Assembly (NCBI GenBank): GCA_038373865.1
Contig: JAXGGA010001650.1
Span: 62,001-126,000, forward strand
Source of the DNA: Uloborus plumipes
Taxonomy: Eukaryota > Arthropoda > Arachnida > Araneae > Uloboridae
Direction: 5' to 3'
DNA: 64,000 nt
Under the pieces are notes generated by a model, which was not told where the DNA came from, did not search any database, and saw only the letters and a program-made list of their open reading frames with translations. The translations under genes were made by a program, and so were the position numbers. Of the stretch, positions 10,936 to 23,226 are shown piece by piece; within the stretch, counting starts at the first letter, position 1, and each line of letters starts with the position of its first letter.

Positions 10936-13900
10936 ACCCCAAATAAAGAGTCTTTGATTTCCATTCTTTTCTGTACTTGGAGGAAGAATTTCCAACCTCC
11001 GAAGGTTAATGGGCAACACGATTAGAAGTACCATTAGAATAGGTTTTATTTTGCCATTAAACTAGATAGCAGGCAACATTCATCAAAATAAGGAATTCAT
11101 CGAGAATTACCATAATTTGTGTTCTTTCTTCCTCTATAATCGATGCTCTTCCTAAACTTCTAGCCTCAAAAACTTTGGAGATCAAAAATAAACTTTATCA
11201 TCTAAGTCACACGTGAAACGGTTCAGAGTGACGCTAATGTAAAGTACGTACCCCCCCTCCCACACACGTACATGCATACGTGCGAATGTGTACATATACA
11301 CTTATTTATTTATAGTAAAAAGTTTACGAAAAGCAGCTCGAAAATTAAAAGCAATGTGCATTTAAGTCAAAACTTTAAAATTTATATTTTACTTAAAATA
11401 AGAAAGTTGCAAATGAAGGGGATAAAGGTTTAAAAACAAGATGATCATTTGGGTTATAGAGTGACAATCCATCAGTTGGAACAGATGAGGTTTTCAATCA
11501 GTGTGTTTTACTTGTACTATCTGATACACAGGGAAAATCTTTAATTTATACCTGCAGAAAAATCTGCAGACCCAACTATGTAGGAAACTGAAATTTCAAA
11601 ACATCACGTAATTACAGCGTAACAAGAAAGAAGGAAGGAAAAGCAAGTATAGTTAGTATTTTCTTTTCTTTCTTTTTTTTTTTGTAGAAAAACTTATGTT
11701 TTTGGTCATGGAACTTTGTCTGCCAGCTGGCTTAAAGGTATGGGCGAAAATTTATCCGCAATGATGATGGTTTTGAGGATAAATTTATTTTAGTCGGTAG
11801 GAAGTGTAAAATAAAAGACAGAAGAATTTTAAATAATCTGGAGAAAGCCTTCTTTTAGCACTATATTATTATTAATAAAATAGGAAATGTATGAAACTAT
11901 ACCAGTTACCATTACTTGTTTTGAAAAAATAATATACTATCTCTCTTTTCTTTTGTAAAAATAATTACCACAAAAGAAGTACTTCTCGTTTTTACTTTGA
12001 CTCAACAAAAATTGGTAACGAAATGTTCTCTTTTTAAGCACATTTTTTGAAAAAAAAAAAAAAAAACTGATAATTTTACTAATTAAATATTTTTAAACAT
12101 ACATTTTTCATACATTTCAGTCATACATTTGTGCTAAGAATCACGGTAAAAAACTAGTTCGCAATAAGATACTAATTGTAACAATTAATTTCCTTACAAT
12201 TTATCTTAACTTTCTTCAATACTTCGAGTATTTTGCTGTCCGTTATTAAAATTGAGCACGCAAATTAAACATGAGCAGAATTAACATAAGAAATCACTAT
12301 GGAAATTACACAGCTAGTTGAAGCAATCGGAATTGCCATTGCTTTTGAATCTTTCTCTAGTACCAATTACTATAGAGCTTTATGACAAAGGGTATCAAAG
12401 CAACCTAAATGATCTAAAAACAAATTATAATTCAGCTGTTTCATATTTCAACTTAACATGACTAAAATTAAAGTTTTATAGAAATGCTTAAGATTCTCTC
12501 TGTTGAACTCACGGGTAAAAATTTCGAGTCATTGTTCCAGATTTTAAACAGAAGGAGTGACTCCATCGATATCTGCTTTGATTCTTAAGACAAGAAAAAC
12601 AGAGTTACCGCCTTTCTTTGTTTTCAGTCATCTATGAAATGTGCGCAGAGATATGATTATAATTCAGCTTGTACAGATTTATTAGTTCATAATTGAAATA
12701 GAAACAAGAACAAGATAACAATTTTCAATAAAGAACTTTCTCCCGCTATTGAGGATGAAATCTAGGAGACATTTTTTGCGAATATAAATTTGAGAAAGTC
12801 ATTAGTTATATTTATTAACTAGTGAAAATTAAAACTTAGGCAAAATAAAATTACTCTACACAGAAGTCAAGAAACTTCAGAAAATATCTTGACATATATC
12901 CTCTTTCCAAATTTTCCGGTTTTATCTCAAATTCTCACTTTTTAGAAAAGGGCAGTTGGGTCTAAAACTAAGAGAGGTTTTGATAGATGGATGTAAGTAA
13001 GCAATTTTTCACTGTAAAGATATTTAGAAGTGCCATTTAGAAAGATTTATAATATGAGAAATTTGAATGTCATGTTCTTTAAGGCAATTCTTCAAGTAAT
13101 GAAAAGAAGATTAAATGTGTGCTACCATTTTAAGAATTATTTTTTAAACAAATTGTGTTTTATAGAAGATTAAAATTTATTAGCCTCACTAAGTTCTTTC
13201 CGGCTAATATAATGAAATTGTGTCATCAAAAAATTCTGAAATCAATGAACGCTAATCGCCGTTAATCGTATCTTTAATTGTCTTTGCCTGAGACATTAAA
13301 CGCTTAATTGTCAAGATTTATTAATTTGAGCAACAAATGATGATTGAAAAAGAGAAATATCTGTTTCTGCTATGCCTTCATATTTTTTAGACCTTTTGAA
13401 GTGTTTTTTGCTTTTTTTAACCAAAACCTTTCAATGATCATTATCATTTAAAAAATGAAATTCTGAGATGCTTAGATGCTTGTAGTTATACTAGAATAAT
13501 TTCTTTCAAAAAATTAATATAATTATGCTCACTAAAATTTATATTTCAAATTAGCTTAAAATGGTGCAAGAACCTCATACTTTGATAATGCGCTATATTT
13601 TGTTTTAATTACTCGGTTTATCAAAAATCATGAAAAATTATAATTTACGTCATCTGCTTACTTGAAATCAGCACACAGTTCAAGATTACAGGTATTTTTC
13701 TTTAATTTGTCTCTTTAAGAAATGTTTTGTATTATCAACAGCATTCCTCATTACGGATAAGCTAAATTAGCATCAACTTCCAAAAAATTTTAGGACTCAT
13801 TAAAGTGTAATTTTTAAAATATGAAAAGAATATACTATGCAAAAGAAAAAAAAAGGAACAAAAACAGAAAACTCTTGTTATAAAAATGAGAAAAAGGAAA

Positions 13901-14171
13901 ATATCACTGCTGCCTCTATTTCTGCCCCTTATCGAGGCACTGTTCAAATAATAATATAATCATAAAAAATGACATCTTTACCAGGGTTGTTCACGTGGAA
14001 ATAACGGGAGTTCAACTAATGCACTTTTTTAGAATTTGTGGGGAATTTTTACACATCATACGGAATTCAAGCTATTAACACATGAAAATAGGCTTCGAAG
14101 CCTATAGGGCACCTGGTCTTCCTTACTTAAAATTGGAGTTATGTTCATTACAATAGAAAATCCGAGAGTAA
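10936..14171. other. AT-rich stretch, nothing recognised
   Basis: No coding signal, terminal inverted repeats or RNA genes were seen. Short A/T runs occur near 11670 and 12045. Confidence 0.45.
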
Positions 14172-14399
14172 TTAACTCATTAATGCCTGACATTTTTTTC
14201 CAAAGATACTTTGTATACTGGTTACACGGCTACAGAACACACTTTATAATGATTATGTGCTGCAATCTGAAAGTAATGAATTGAAACAATACCACAGTAA
14301 TAATTGAACATTATTATTTGGTTGAAATGTTCCTTTTTTGTCAATTCAAACACTTTTTGGACCGTCCCTAAAAAGGGACGATAGGCATTAATGGGTTAA
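14172..14399. mobile_element. piggyBac-like MITE with TTAA flanks
   Basis: TTAA at 14172-14175 and 14396-14399 flank ends that pair as CTCATTAATGCCTGAC and, reverse-complemented, CCCATTAATGCCTATC. TTAA target sites and CCC-type termini are the piggyBac hallmarks. The interior is about 220 bp and non-coding. A hairpin CGTCCCTAAAAAGGGACG sits just inside the right end. Confidence 0.7.
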
Positions 14400-14912
14400 C
14401 TAACCTTTTTTTAAAAATACCGCATTGTGATAAAGTCATGGCAGAAAATCCAACAGAGCTCCTTTAAATTATATACTAAAAATGTATCAAGAAGCAAAAA
14501 ACACTATTTGTTGAGATCAAGGACATTTGTAAAATCTAAAGAGCCGTTAAAGAATTTTAGGCAAAAGATGAATTATTTCGCCTAGTTTAGAGGAAAATTC
14601 AGTGTAACATGACTTCTGAAAGATTCTTGTTCTGAAAGAACTAGTCTCCACTGTATTTTTCACTCATCAAGTCACTCGAGTGACCTGGAACCCGGGATTA
14701 GTCGAACCCTGACTATAAATATTGCTTGGCACGCTTTGTGGAGTTGTGAGATGATCAAATGATCAGCTGATCAGCTAAGAACCTCAGAAACACAGATCGT
14801 TGTGCCTAAGACTATTATTCTACCTTGAAACAATATAAATGATAGCTTTTCAATATCTAAATAGTGACTCAACGAACTAAGAGTACGGTTTCCATACATG
14901 GTAAGTACTGTA
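14400..14912. other. AT-rich DNA, nothing recognised
   Basis: It contains overlapping TGATCA palindromes around 14752-14775 but no gene. Confidence 0.4.
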
Positions 14913-14914
14913 TA

Positions 14915-15080
14915 CAGTAAAGCCTGTAAAGTTGATCACCTGTCTAAGTTGAATAAGTTTTTCACGGCACAGAATCAGTCTTATACCATATTTTTCAACT
15001 TTATAAGTTGAACAAATGTCTAAAATATCTAGAGTGAGCACTAAAATGTACTACACTATAAGTGGGTAACTCACACAGGT
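14915..15080. mobile_element. Tigger/pogo left terminus
   Basis: After a TA, the sequence starts CAGTAAAGCCTGTAAAGTTG and continues with repeated AAGTTGAA blocks, a layout typical of Tigger-like ends. It lies in front of a minus-strand Tigger transposase fragment at 15462-15724, and the two probably belong to one decayed element. No matching right terminus was found. Confidence 0.55.
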
Positions 15081-15461
15081 TTGACCGGTAACTTAACGTG
15101 CGCTTTGGAGATAAAAAAAAAGAAAAAAAATCAAAATTTTACGGGTCCATATTATATGTTACTTTGTATGGACATGAAAATGATTTGAAAAAGAAGAAAA
15201 AGATGAGTATAAAAATATTTAAAAACTTATTTAAATGACATTTAGAAATCGCATACCTATATTCATTTTCATTATCAAAAACAGGAAAAGTTCGTCTTGT
15301 TCGTCTCACAATTTCAGAGACTACCGCACCATTTTCACTACCATTGTTAGTCTAAAGCAATAATATACAATTATCTTCTATTTCATGTATCATATTAGAG
15401 ATAGTATATTTCACTTTTGAAGCATAATGTCCGGTTTAATTTCATTCCCGACTTTTAGTAT
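15081..15461. other. Probable interior of decayed Tigger element
   Basis: This non-coding AT-rich DNA joins the Tigger terminus to the transposase fragment. No frame could be followed through it. Confidence 0.35.
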
Positions 15462-15724
15462 CTACCGCATACTATTTCTAGGCATGACTGATACATTTGA
15501 CCACCTTTTGTAAATAGGTAATTCATCATAATGTCCAGGTATTTCTATGTCGTTTTGATATCCGCTGAATAGTTTACGGATACCCACGTTTAATGGTTGA
15601 ATTAATGGTGTTAATCCGCTTGGAATAACAACAATGCTGCACATGTTCATTTCAAGTGAATTCGTTGGTAAAGTAAAGGATGCGTGTTGTACGATGAATA
15701 TACCAAAAATAAAAACGGAATTCC
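15462..15724 (-). pseudogene. Tigger/pogo transposase fragment (DDE superfamily endonuclease)
   Basis: The minus-strand frame contains CSIVVIPSGLTPLIQPLNVG followed by IRKLFSGY. This matches the end of the DDE domain in Tigger/pogo transposases, where VIPGGLT...QPLDV precedes a KPFKDY-like segment. In that family the D of QPLD/QPMD is the third catalytic aspartate; here the codon reads asparagine (AAC), so the copy would be inactive even without truncation. The first two aspartates are not in the open frame. The frame formally begins further right at 15773, but its first residues are translated from an inserted 93-bp MITE. Confidence 0.7.
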
Positions 15725-15817
15725 CATTGTAAAAAAAAAAATCCTGAAATTTTACGGTAAAAAGTGTTGGCATTCATATTGGCAGTACTTTCTACCGTAA
15801 AATTCTATTTTACAGTG
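15725..15817. mobile_element. 93-bp MITE nested in the Tigger fragment
   Basis: The two ends are inverted copies: CATTGTAAAA with AATTTTACGGTA on the left, and TACCGTAAAATT with TTTTACAGTG on the right. Only a short spacer separates them. The CACTG-like ends resemble the larger MITEs at 4301 and 38290. Confidence 0.55.
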
Positions 15818-16595
15818 AAATTTTACCGCAGAAAAACAAGAAAGCCATAGTTAGTTGGGTTGAATAAAAAACGAATTTCAAGCTGGGGGGTCCGGACACG
15901 GGTTTTCCTTGTTCGCGTTTCGTCGCGCTAGCCGCTATACACTGAACTGGGTTTGTCATGGAAGAGAAGAAGTCTTCACACCATAAGTTAAGTGATGTAC
16001 AAATTGATGTTGCAATTTCTTCTTGCTTCGGTAAAATTGACTGTAAAAATTTGCTGTGCTATAAACACTTCAGTTTACAGCAATATCTATCATAAAAATT
16101 TTCCTTATTCTTTTAGATTATAGTTTGCAATAAAAGGTACACTTTCTACATAAAATTACGTACAATAATTGCGACATAAAATCACTTTTTATGTACTTTA
16201 GTATAAAATTAGGTATCACTCACTATAAAGTAAATGCAAAACTAGGTAAAATGCGCTTTAATACCAAAATAGTACAATAAAAATCCGTAACGAATGCTAC
16301 AGAATAAGTGAGATATTTTTATCTATAGTATTTTCAATTTTCGACTGTTCCATTTAATGAGAGTTCGGCAATTGATTCGAATACTTTCGGCCAAAGAAAA
16401 TCACTCTCCCCGTTATTAATAATTTAAACTTTTCACAGTCGCTTAATAGAGCAGTGCATTAAAACGGCACTTTATGGCTTTTTCTAAACGCTTGAAAGCC
16501 AAGCAAATCGAGTTTAAAGTTTAAAATGCTTATGTGACAGGAAAATGCAAACAGACCATTTCTCAAAGCCGTCTCTTTCAGACGGCGGGCATAGA
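15818..16595. other. Mixed DNA with a CpG-rich patch
   Basis: Around 15885-15960 the sequence turns CpG-rich (GGGGGGTCCGGACACGGG, then GCGTTTCGTCGCGCTAGCCG). It may be part of an unrecognised transposon. A small palindrome CCGTCT...AGACGG lies near 16570. No reading frame supports a gene. Confidence 0.35.
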
Positions 16596-18310
16596 GAACG
16601 GAATGCAACGTTAATGGTAAATAGAACCGATTCATTCGTTGCTTTTGAAGGTGAAATGAAAAGTTAGCTCACACAAAACGAGATATGAGACGGAGATTAG
16701 ATTTTTAGGAAATGAGTTTAGACATTATTTTTACTCCAGAAGGCAATCGTTGTTTGTCTCGTTTATGTAATGGATTTGCTGCTTTTTCAGTGTTTATATT
16801 TATGCTAAACTTGAATAAAATTTATCTTGAAAAATAGTCTAAAAAATATCATTTATTCGTAGTAAGTTTAGTTTTTTTACTGTTATTTTATATTCATTCC
16901 GATTTTCATTTTTTTTCCTAGAACGGAATGTTCAACGCTTGAAATGTTGACTATCAAACATAACCGATTCATTCCTTGTTTTTGAAGGTAAAAATCAAAC
17001 TTAGCTCAAATAATGAGACATGAGATGGAGATTATAATGTTAGGAAATAAGTTTAGACATTACTTTTACTCCCGAATCATATGTCTCGTTAATCTAATGT
17101 ATTTTTTTCTTTTGTAGATTTTTTAGTCTGTTTTGTGCTAAACTTGCATTAAATTTGTCATAAAAGAAACTAAAAACTTTATTTATTCATAGTGACTTCA
17201 CTTTTTAATGTTAAAATCATGACACATATTCATTCAGATTTTCAATAGAACCGATTCAAATACAAACACAAATGTGACGATCAAAAACAGGTTCTGAGCC
17301 TAGCTAGCTGATCCAGATACCCATAGCCTTACTAAATTAGTAATTTTTCCTAATCAGCAGGTTAGCTGAGATTTGAATAGCTCAAAATAATTCTGTTCCT
17401 CAGAACTAAAGCGACTCAAGTCCAAAAATGGCGATTTTCACTTTATTGCTTCATTGTATGTAGAATCTTACTCCGCATCGACCCATGAGTACGTTATTCT
17501 AGAAAACAAATTCCTTCACAATTATTAAGCAGCATTAAAAGAGCATGAGTCCCATCTTTTGTATGTATTCGGCAATCGTTTTTGCCCTGTGCTGAAAAGT
17601 TACGAAAATGGACTTAAGTTCGTCTGGTTCTGAGGTACAGAATTATCTCTTGCCCTGGTTGACATACACACATTTAACAAAAAAAAATTGTAACAAAAAT
17701 TTATTCACTCGCTATTTTTGGAGGTTAAAAATGAAAAGCAATCTCCCCGAACGAAACATGAGATACATTATTAATTATTTTGAAAACAAGTTTAGATATT
17801 TTATTTCAGAAAGCAATCTTTTTTGTCTCGTTTATATTATGTATTTCCTCTTTTAGACTCATTATTACACATACACATTTCATATTAAACTTGTTTGGGT
17901 TTAACAACACGAGTCTCTTTAAAAACACGAGTTCTTTTAATATTTCAGATTATTTTTACTACACAGACTCATTCTGATTTAATTTATGTGCCTGAGGGGA
18001 ATGTTTAAAGCCAGCAATGTAGATGACAAACAGAATCGATTCATTCGTTGCTTTTAAAGGTGAAATGAAAAATTATCTCCCACAACGGAAAGAGCGAGAT
18101 AATAATATTTTTCGCAAATAGCGACCTAATTTACTTTATTCCAGAAAGTAACCCTTATGTGGTATTTCGTTTATACCACGCACTTTTTCAATTGCCCCCC
18201 ACCCCCGAGTTTTAGTAGAGTAAATATTTTGTACAAAACTTGAATTTAATTTGTCGCAAAGAATGATTTAAAAAACATGATTCCATTGCATGAAGAGACG
18301 ATGTAGTTAA
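16596..18310. repeat. Cluster of diverged ~337-bp tandem repeats
   Basis: An anchor resembling GATTCATTCGTTGCTTTTGA recurs at about 16629, 16966, 17253 (truncated), 17701 and 18038. The first and last spacings are both about 337 bp. Each fuller unit then carries in order an AAAATGAAAAGTTAGCTC-like block, a GAGA(T/C)ATGAGA block, GTTTAGACATTA, a TTGTCTCGTTTAT block and a CTAAACTTGAAT block. Unrelated DNA at about 17270-17690 separates the third and fourth units. Units are clearly diverged, so the array is old. No coding potential is evident; small frames at 17608-17977 are phase accidents. Confidence 0.65.
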
Positions 18311-20090
18311 GAAAAAATAGTAGAAAATATTGCTGCAACGTGTTTTAAGGCTATAAAAACGATTTTTAATCAGTTTCAGTAGAAGGTTCATTGACAAAAT
18401 TTTTTGGCGTCTGTACTGTACTTAGTCTCATTAATATACCTAACAAAGGTGGAGGAAAAGCCATTAACATGAGACACTATTTCTTTAAATTAATCTACTA
18501 CATTGCTCATTATTTTTACATCTATCACAAATGTAACTTGCAAATTACTGCAGATTCATTAGATTTGCAAAACTCAAGAGTACAAGCCAAATCCATGAAG
18601 TTCACATAGTTCGATAGTTGGGTAAGAATTCGTGGGTACGAATTAGGGTCATATAATAGTTAAAGTCAGGTTAAATAAGTTATAACAGCAATAACTGACT
18701 TTCATGAACTATTAATAAATACAATCATTCGGTAAAACAACTAGCAAAGATCATTTCATATGCAGATTTTTTAATTTGGCTAACGTCTAAGAAGCAAGGA
18801 GTGAATAGTATGTATGCATATAACTCTCAATTTTTAAGTAAAATTAAATAGATCAGAGCTCTTTAATCAGGGTTCCGTAGAACCTTAGAGTTCCCTGGAG
18901 CTTTGATAAGGGCTCTGGAAGTGGTCACTAATTGCTTAATCAAGGCGCCAAAGTTTTAGTAAAGTTCGAATTTTCACAGTAGGTCGAATTCACTAAAGCG
19001 GTTTGTTTGTTAAAATGCACATAAATAAATGTCTTATAAATGCAATCAAATGTTAAAAGTTCCGCATTTTAAACACTTTAATCGGAAACATTATGTTAAT
19101 CAAAAATATTACATAAATCTCTATTCCTTTAACACATGTGAGGTTTTGATAAAAAGGATCATTGTCAAATCGTTAAAAAAATTATTTTAGTAATTCGTTT
19201 TACTTTAAAATATTGTTGATTTAATTATTCATAGAATACATTTTAGAAAGCTAAGCGAGCAAAAAGAAAAAAACCCTTTTAAAAAATCTAAGAAAAAAAA
19301 TCTGTCTGAAATATTCAACGTACTCATTACTCTCAAAACAAACAGTAAATTTCTAGACTAATCCGCAAAAATGAAAAAAATAAGATTATCCATCCCCTAA
19401 ACTTTGGGCCAAACCCGAAATTATACGTTTTGACTCTCAACAATGATATTAAGACTCAATAAAATTTCATACCAGAAGCTCGAAAAAGTATTTTACAGAA
19501 TATATGTATGAGTATCTAGAATTAATTACTCGACGTATATGCTAAAAATACTTGACGTACTTATCAGACCTTCAGAGCAACACAACTTTTTGATATAATC
19601 AGTTCAAAACTTGAAGAAAGAAACTATAAATAATCAACCCCTACAAGCATAGAATTATTCACACTATCTCTATAATGTGGATATTTTAAGTAGCCACAAA
19701 TATTTATCATTGCATGTCAGTAGCACAAGAAAGTATATTATTCAGCGAATGTATGAGCAGCTATAATTAATTACACGAAATATAACCTATGAAAACACGA
19801 CAAAGTTGATAACACCATCTGATGAGGGCATTGAAAAATAGCTTCAGGCAGCAAATTCCCTTGGAAAATAAGTACACTGTACGCTGAGGGGAGAAAGGCA
19901 GAGAGAGGAAAAAAAAAAGTGTCTACACGTTTGCGTTGTGTATTTTCCTCCTTTATTCCTCCTCCTTTTTTTTATGTATTTTTCGGGCAAAGAGTCATTT
20001 TTAGGAGGTAGTAAATGACACTTCGACGCTCAAGGCAGCAGATAAACAGGCTTGTTATTTACAAAAGGTAGAAAAGCAAGAAAAAGATCG
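18311..20090. other. AT-rich DNA, nothing firm
   Basis: At 18870-18920 there is AATCAGGGTTCCGTAGAACC followed by a partly complementary GAGTTCCCTGGAGC, possibly a decayed hAT end. No gene is supported. Confidence 0.35.
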
Positions 20091-20105
20091 TTTCGGTCTT
20101 TTTAG

Positions 20106-20136
20106 TCTTTCGCGCCATTTTGTTATGGCCGATGTA
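20106..20136 (+). promoter_or_regulatory. E2F-like and YY1-like motif pair, candidate promoter
   Basis: TCTTTCGCGCCATTTTG contains TTTCGCGC, the core E2F site, overlapping CGCCATTTTG, a YY1-type site on this strand; TATGGCCG follows. The pair lies about 70 bp upstream of the ATG of a 127-codon frame. Both motifs are short and no transcription data are available, so this is suggestive only. Confidence 0.3.
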
Positions 20137-20190
20137 TAAAAAAGTAAAAATAAGAAAAAAAATCTTAGTTGAAGGAGGAAAATTCTTACA

Positions 20191-20574
20191 ATGGGGGATT
20201 CTCAGATAAATTCGCATTCTGTCAATAAGAAAAAAGAAACTTGCATAACAGATGAATTGCTTGGATTTCCTTGTTCGTATGCTCCGATTTTCCGTTCTTT
20301 ATTTCGTTTCTTTATATGTTTTGAATATTGTTTCCAGGACTTCGGAAGCCTTTTTAAGCCTTATCTAAGTTCAAAATGTACACTAGAAATTCTGTTTTGT
20401 AAAAGGGAAGTATGTAAAGAATCTCATTTTCTATTTTTAAAGAAATCCTCCGCACAAGTTTACACACATTTGAAAGGAAAAAAAAAATATAATTTCAAGT
20501 TTGAATTATTCTCAGCGGGATTGAAACGCTGTTTCTTTATTCGGCGACATTTTCTGAAGTCATTTCTTCTATAA
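20191..20574 (+). CDS. Hypothetical 127-codon reading frame
   Basis: The frame starts MGDSQINSHSVNKKKETCIT in a reasonable start context (ACAATGG). It has no domain I recognise: the middle is rich in F and C (SLFRFFICFEYCFQDFG around residue 35-50) and the end is basic and aromatic. It is one of the longest frames in the window and sits just downstream of E2F/YY1-like motifs, which is the only reason to list it. Codon content looks like ordinary AT-rich DNA read by chance, and a frame on the opposite strand overlaps it. It could be a first exon, a lncRNA locus, or nothing. Confidence 0.15.
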   Translation: MGDSQINSHSVNKKKETCITDELLGFPCSYAPIFRSLFRFFICFEYCFQDFGSLFKPYLSSKCTLEILFCKREVCKESHFLFLKKSSAQVYTHLKGKKKYNFKFELFSAGLKRCFFIRRHFLKSFLL

Positions 20575-22009
20575 ATGAATAGATCAGTCAACATGACAAG
20601 GCAAGTAGCGTATATCAGATTCATGTCAAAAAGCAAAATTACAAAGAATGTTTGCATTTGATATTCCTTCATAAGAATTAAAGCTCTCATGCTTTTGTAC
20701 ATAAATACATGTAACACTCTTCTAAAACAATCACATTTTGCTTATAGTTTGTTGCACTATGCATTAAATAACATCATCTAGAGACTTAGGAATGTGTGAG
20801 CTGAAAACAAATAATAAGTAGCTTTTAAATCAGTGGACCTTTTTCTCAACCCCTTACAGATTTTCGTAGATAATTATAACTGTGCACACTCTCACAAACA
20901 CCCTTTACTTTTACTAAAACCTGTTGTGGTATTTAAAGTTCACCTGCTAAAGTATTTTAATTTAATAACATATAGAAAGGTCAGTTCCATGTGTGAAGTA
21001 ATGACATCTTTACCAAACTTTTGGACTTAATATGAAACGAAGTGTCTGTGAATTATGTCTGAATGCATTCTTTTAAATGAGGAGCACTTTTAAGTTATAG
21101 AAGTAACAATGAGAAGTCATTAATTGGAATATTTTTTAACGCATTGGATTACAATAATTAAAGTCGATGTATTTTCCGAATACATAAATTGCAATAAAAA
21201 CGACCATATTTTAAATGAAATAAAAAATGTTTATTGCATTTGACTCTTAGAAAGTTAGAAAGCCCACATGCCAGCAATCAACGTCAACTGACTTCCTCGT
21301 GGTGTTATTTTACTGTTTAATTAGAAAGATCATCTTTAAGTTTCCTTTAAAATTGTAACTATTGGTAAAAATCTGAAGAAAATTACGGTAAGTTATTCTA
21401 GACACTTCTTTGGAAATTACTACCTCTGAAAAAATGATTACCGCTGCACTCAAATATTATGAAAACTAATAACTGCGGCATTTAATCCAGCAAAGCGTGT
21501 AAACCTTAATTACCCCATGTAATTCAGCATTGCTTAGAAAAAAAATACATGAACAATACGTATGCAATATGTGAAATTTACAATTGCTCAAAACTAATGG
21601 CGTGATGTACATGTTTCTAAATTGCAGTTAGTTTATCATACAGTTCATTCGCTTAATTAAACATGTTATCTTTGGTGACCAAGTAATTTACATGCATTCA
21701 TTTCTTGATAAAAAAGTCTAACAGTAATTAATTCGCTCTTATTAGCAATTACAATATAATAACTTGGAGTCACTAAAATTACCAAACTGTGCGTGCACAG
21801 ATTATTAGTACAAAAGGAGTATTATTCATGGATTTTTTTTTTATCTAGTACGTGAGAGGAATAATTAAACGCGATTTTTAGTAAAGAATCAAATATGTGT
21901 TTTTCGATAAATGTGAAAACTCTGCAGTAAAATTGCTACATTTATGGATTTACGTTATAGCAATTTATATTAATTAAAGATGTTATAATGGTTATTAAGA
22001 TCATTAGCA
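20575..22009. other. AT-rich DNA, nothing recognised
   Basis: Short hydrophobic frames only. No repeats or termini were seen. Confidence 0.4.
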
Positions 22010-23226
22010 TTAAGAGCAAGAATCAGAGAGTGTCACGCCTGTGATTCATGACGTCTCAGATTTTTTCCAAAAAATTACCAAATGTTTATTATCTTATTCA
22101 AAGACAAAATCCAGAATGTTTTGTTCTGAAGTTGAGTTGTTAAGTTTTTATGGATCCCTAAAGGTGAAGGTGATGAATCAAAAATTAAGCGGATTTTCAA
22201 GACATGGAAGTTGCTGTGAGCCAAAACTCTTACCAGGAAATGTTTAACTCCAATTTTCTTTTTGTATATGAAATACAAAAGGTTCAAATTTTACAAAATG
22301 AATGTTAAATTTGAGGTAAGTTGTTGCCGTAAGGTCAGTGAAGGCCCTCAAAACAAGGCATTTTTGACGTTTTTCAGCATTTTCGAGGTCCAAAAACAGC
22401 TTGTACATTTCAGTTGCCACGGCAAAAGTAGTGTCGTTTGAAAGACCAGTGTAAGCACTTTAAAATAATGTATAAACAACCGAGGAAAGTTCAAGGTGCT
22501 TTTAGTTGCGTAAGGCCGAAGTATGAAAAATGTCATATTTTACCGATATTGAAATATTTTTTTTTTTGCCACTGTCATACTCTATTCTTTGTCTTAACAT
22601 AACAGTTCAGTCCTTTGAGGCGAAATGCTTTAATTTTTTTTACAAAAAATGCACAGGCAAAAATACATTTTTTGTAAAATTTTTTTTAACATTTCGCCTC
22701 AAAGGACTCAACTGTTCTGTTAAGACAAAGAGTATGACATTGGCAAAACAAAATATTTCAATATGTTGTTGGCAGAGGAAGTTATGACCGTTTGAATTGC
22801 CGTGGCAACTGAAATGTACAAGCTGTTTTTGGACCTCAAAAATGCTGAAAAACGTCAAAAATGCCTTGTTTTGAGGGCCTTGACTGACCTTACGGCAACA
22901 ACTTACCTCAAATTTAACATTCATTTTGTAAAGTTTGAACCTTCTGTATTCCATATACCAAAAGAAAATTGGAGCTCAACAGTTCCTGGTAAGAGTTTTG
23001 GCTCACAGCAACTTCCATGTCTTGAAAATCCGCTTAATTTTTGATGCCGCACCTTCACCTTTAGGAATCCATAAAAACTAAACAATTCAACTTTAAAACA
23101 AAACATTCTGGATTTGGTCTTTCAATAAGATAATAAACATTTGGTAAATTTTCGGAAAAAAATCTGAGTTGTCATGAATCACTTCATAATGCTAGGCGTG
23201 ACAGTTTCTCAGATTCTTGCTCTTAA
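22010..23226. mobile_element. Foldback element: 1.2-kb near-complete palindrome
   Basis: The left arm (22010-22651) and right arm (22666-23226) are inverted copies separated by only 14 nt. Both outer ends read TTAAGAGCAAGAATC inward, then a CAGA/CTGA block and GTCACGCC. Matching inner landmarks include TTCAAGACATGGAAGTTGCT in the left arm and its complement in the right, and CCTTTGAGGCGAAATG beside the loop. The arms differ by scattered substitutions, and the left has an extra segment around 22430-22540 that the right lacks. TTAA stands at both ends, so a piggyBac- or Kolobok-like target is possible, but TTAA may simply be part of the repeat. Reading frames on opposite strands encode nearly identical peptides only because the arms are copies. 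Confidence 0.85.

Noticed and set aside
22041..23106. Several frames with matching peptides on opposite strands
   Set aside because: The peptide similarity results from the palindrome arms being copies, not from protein conservation.
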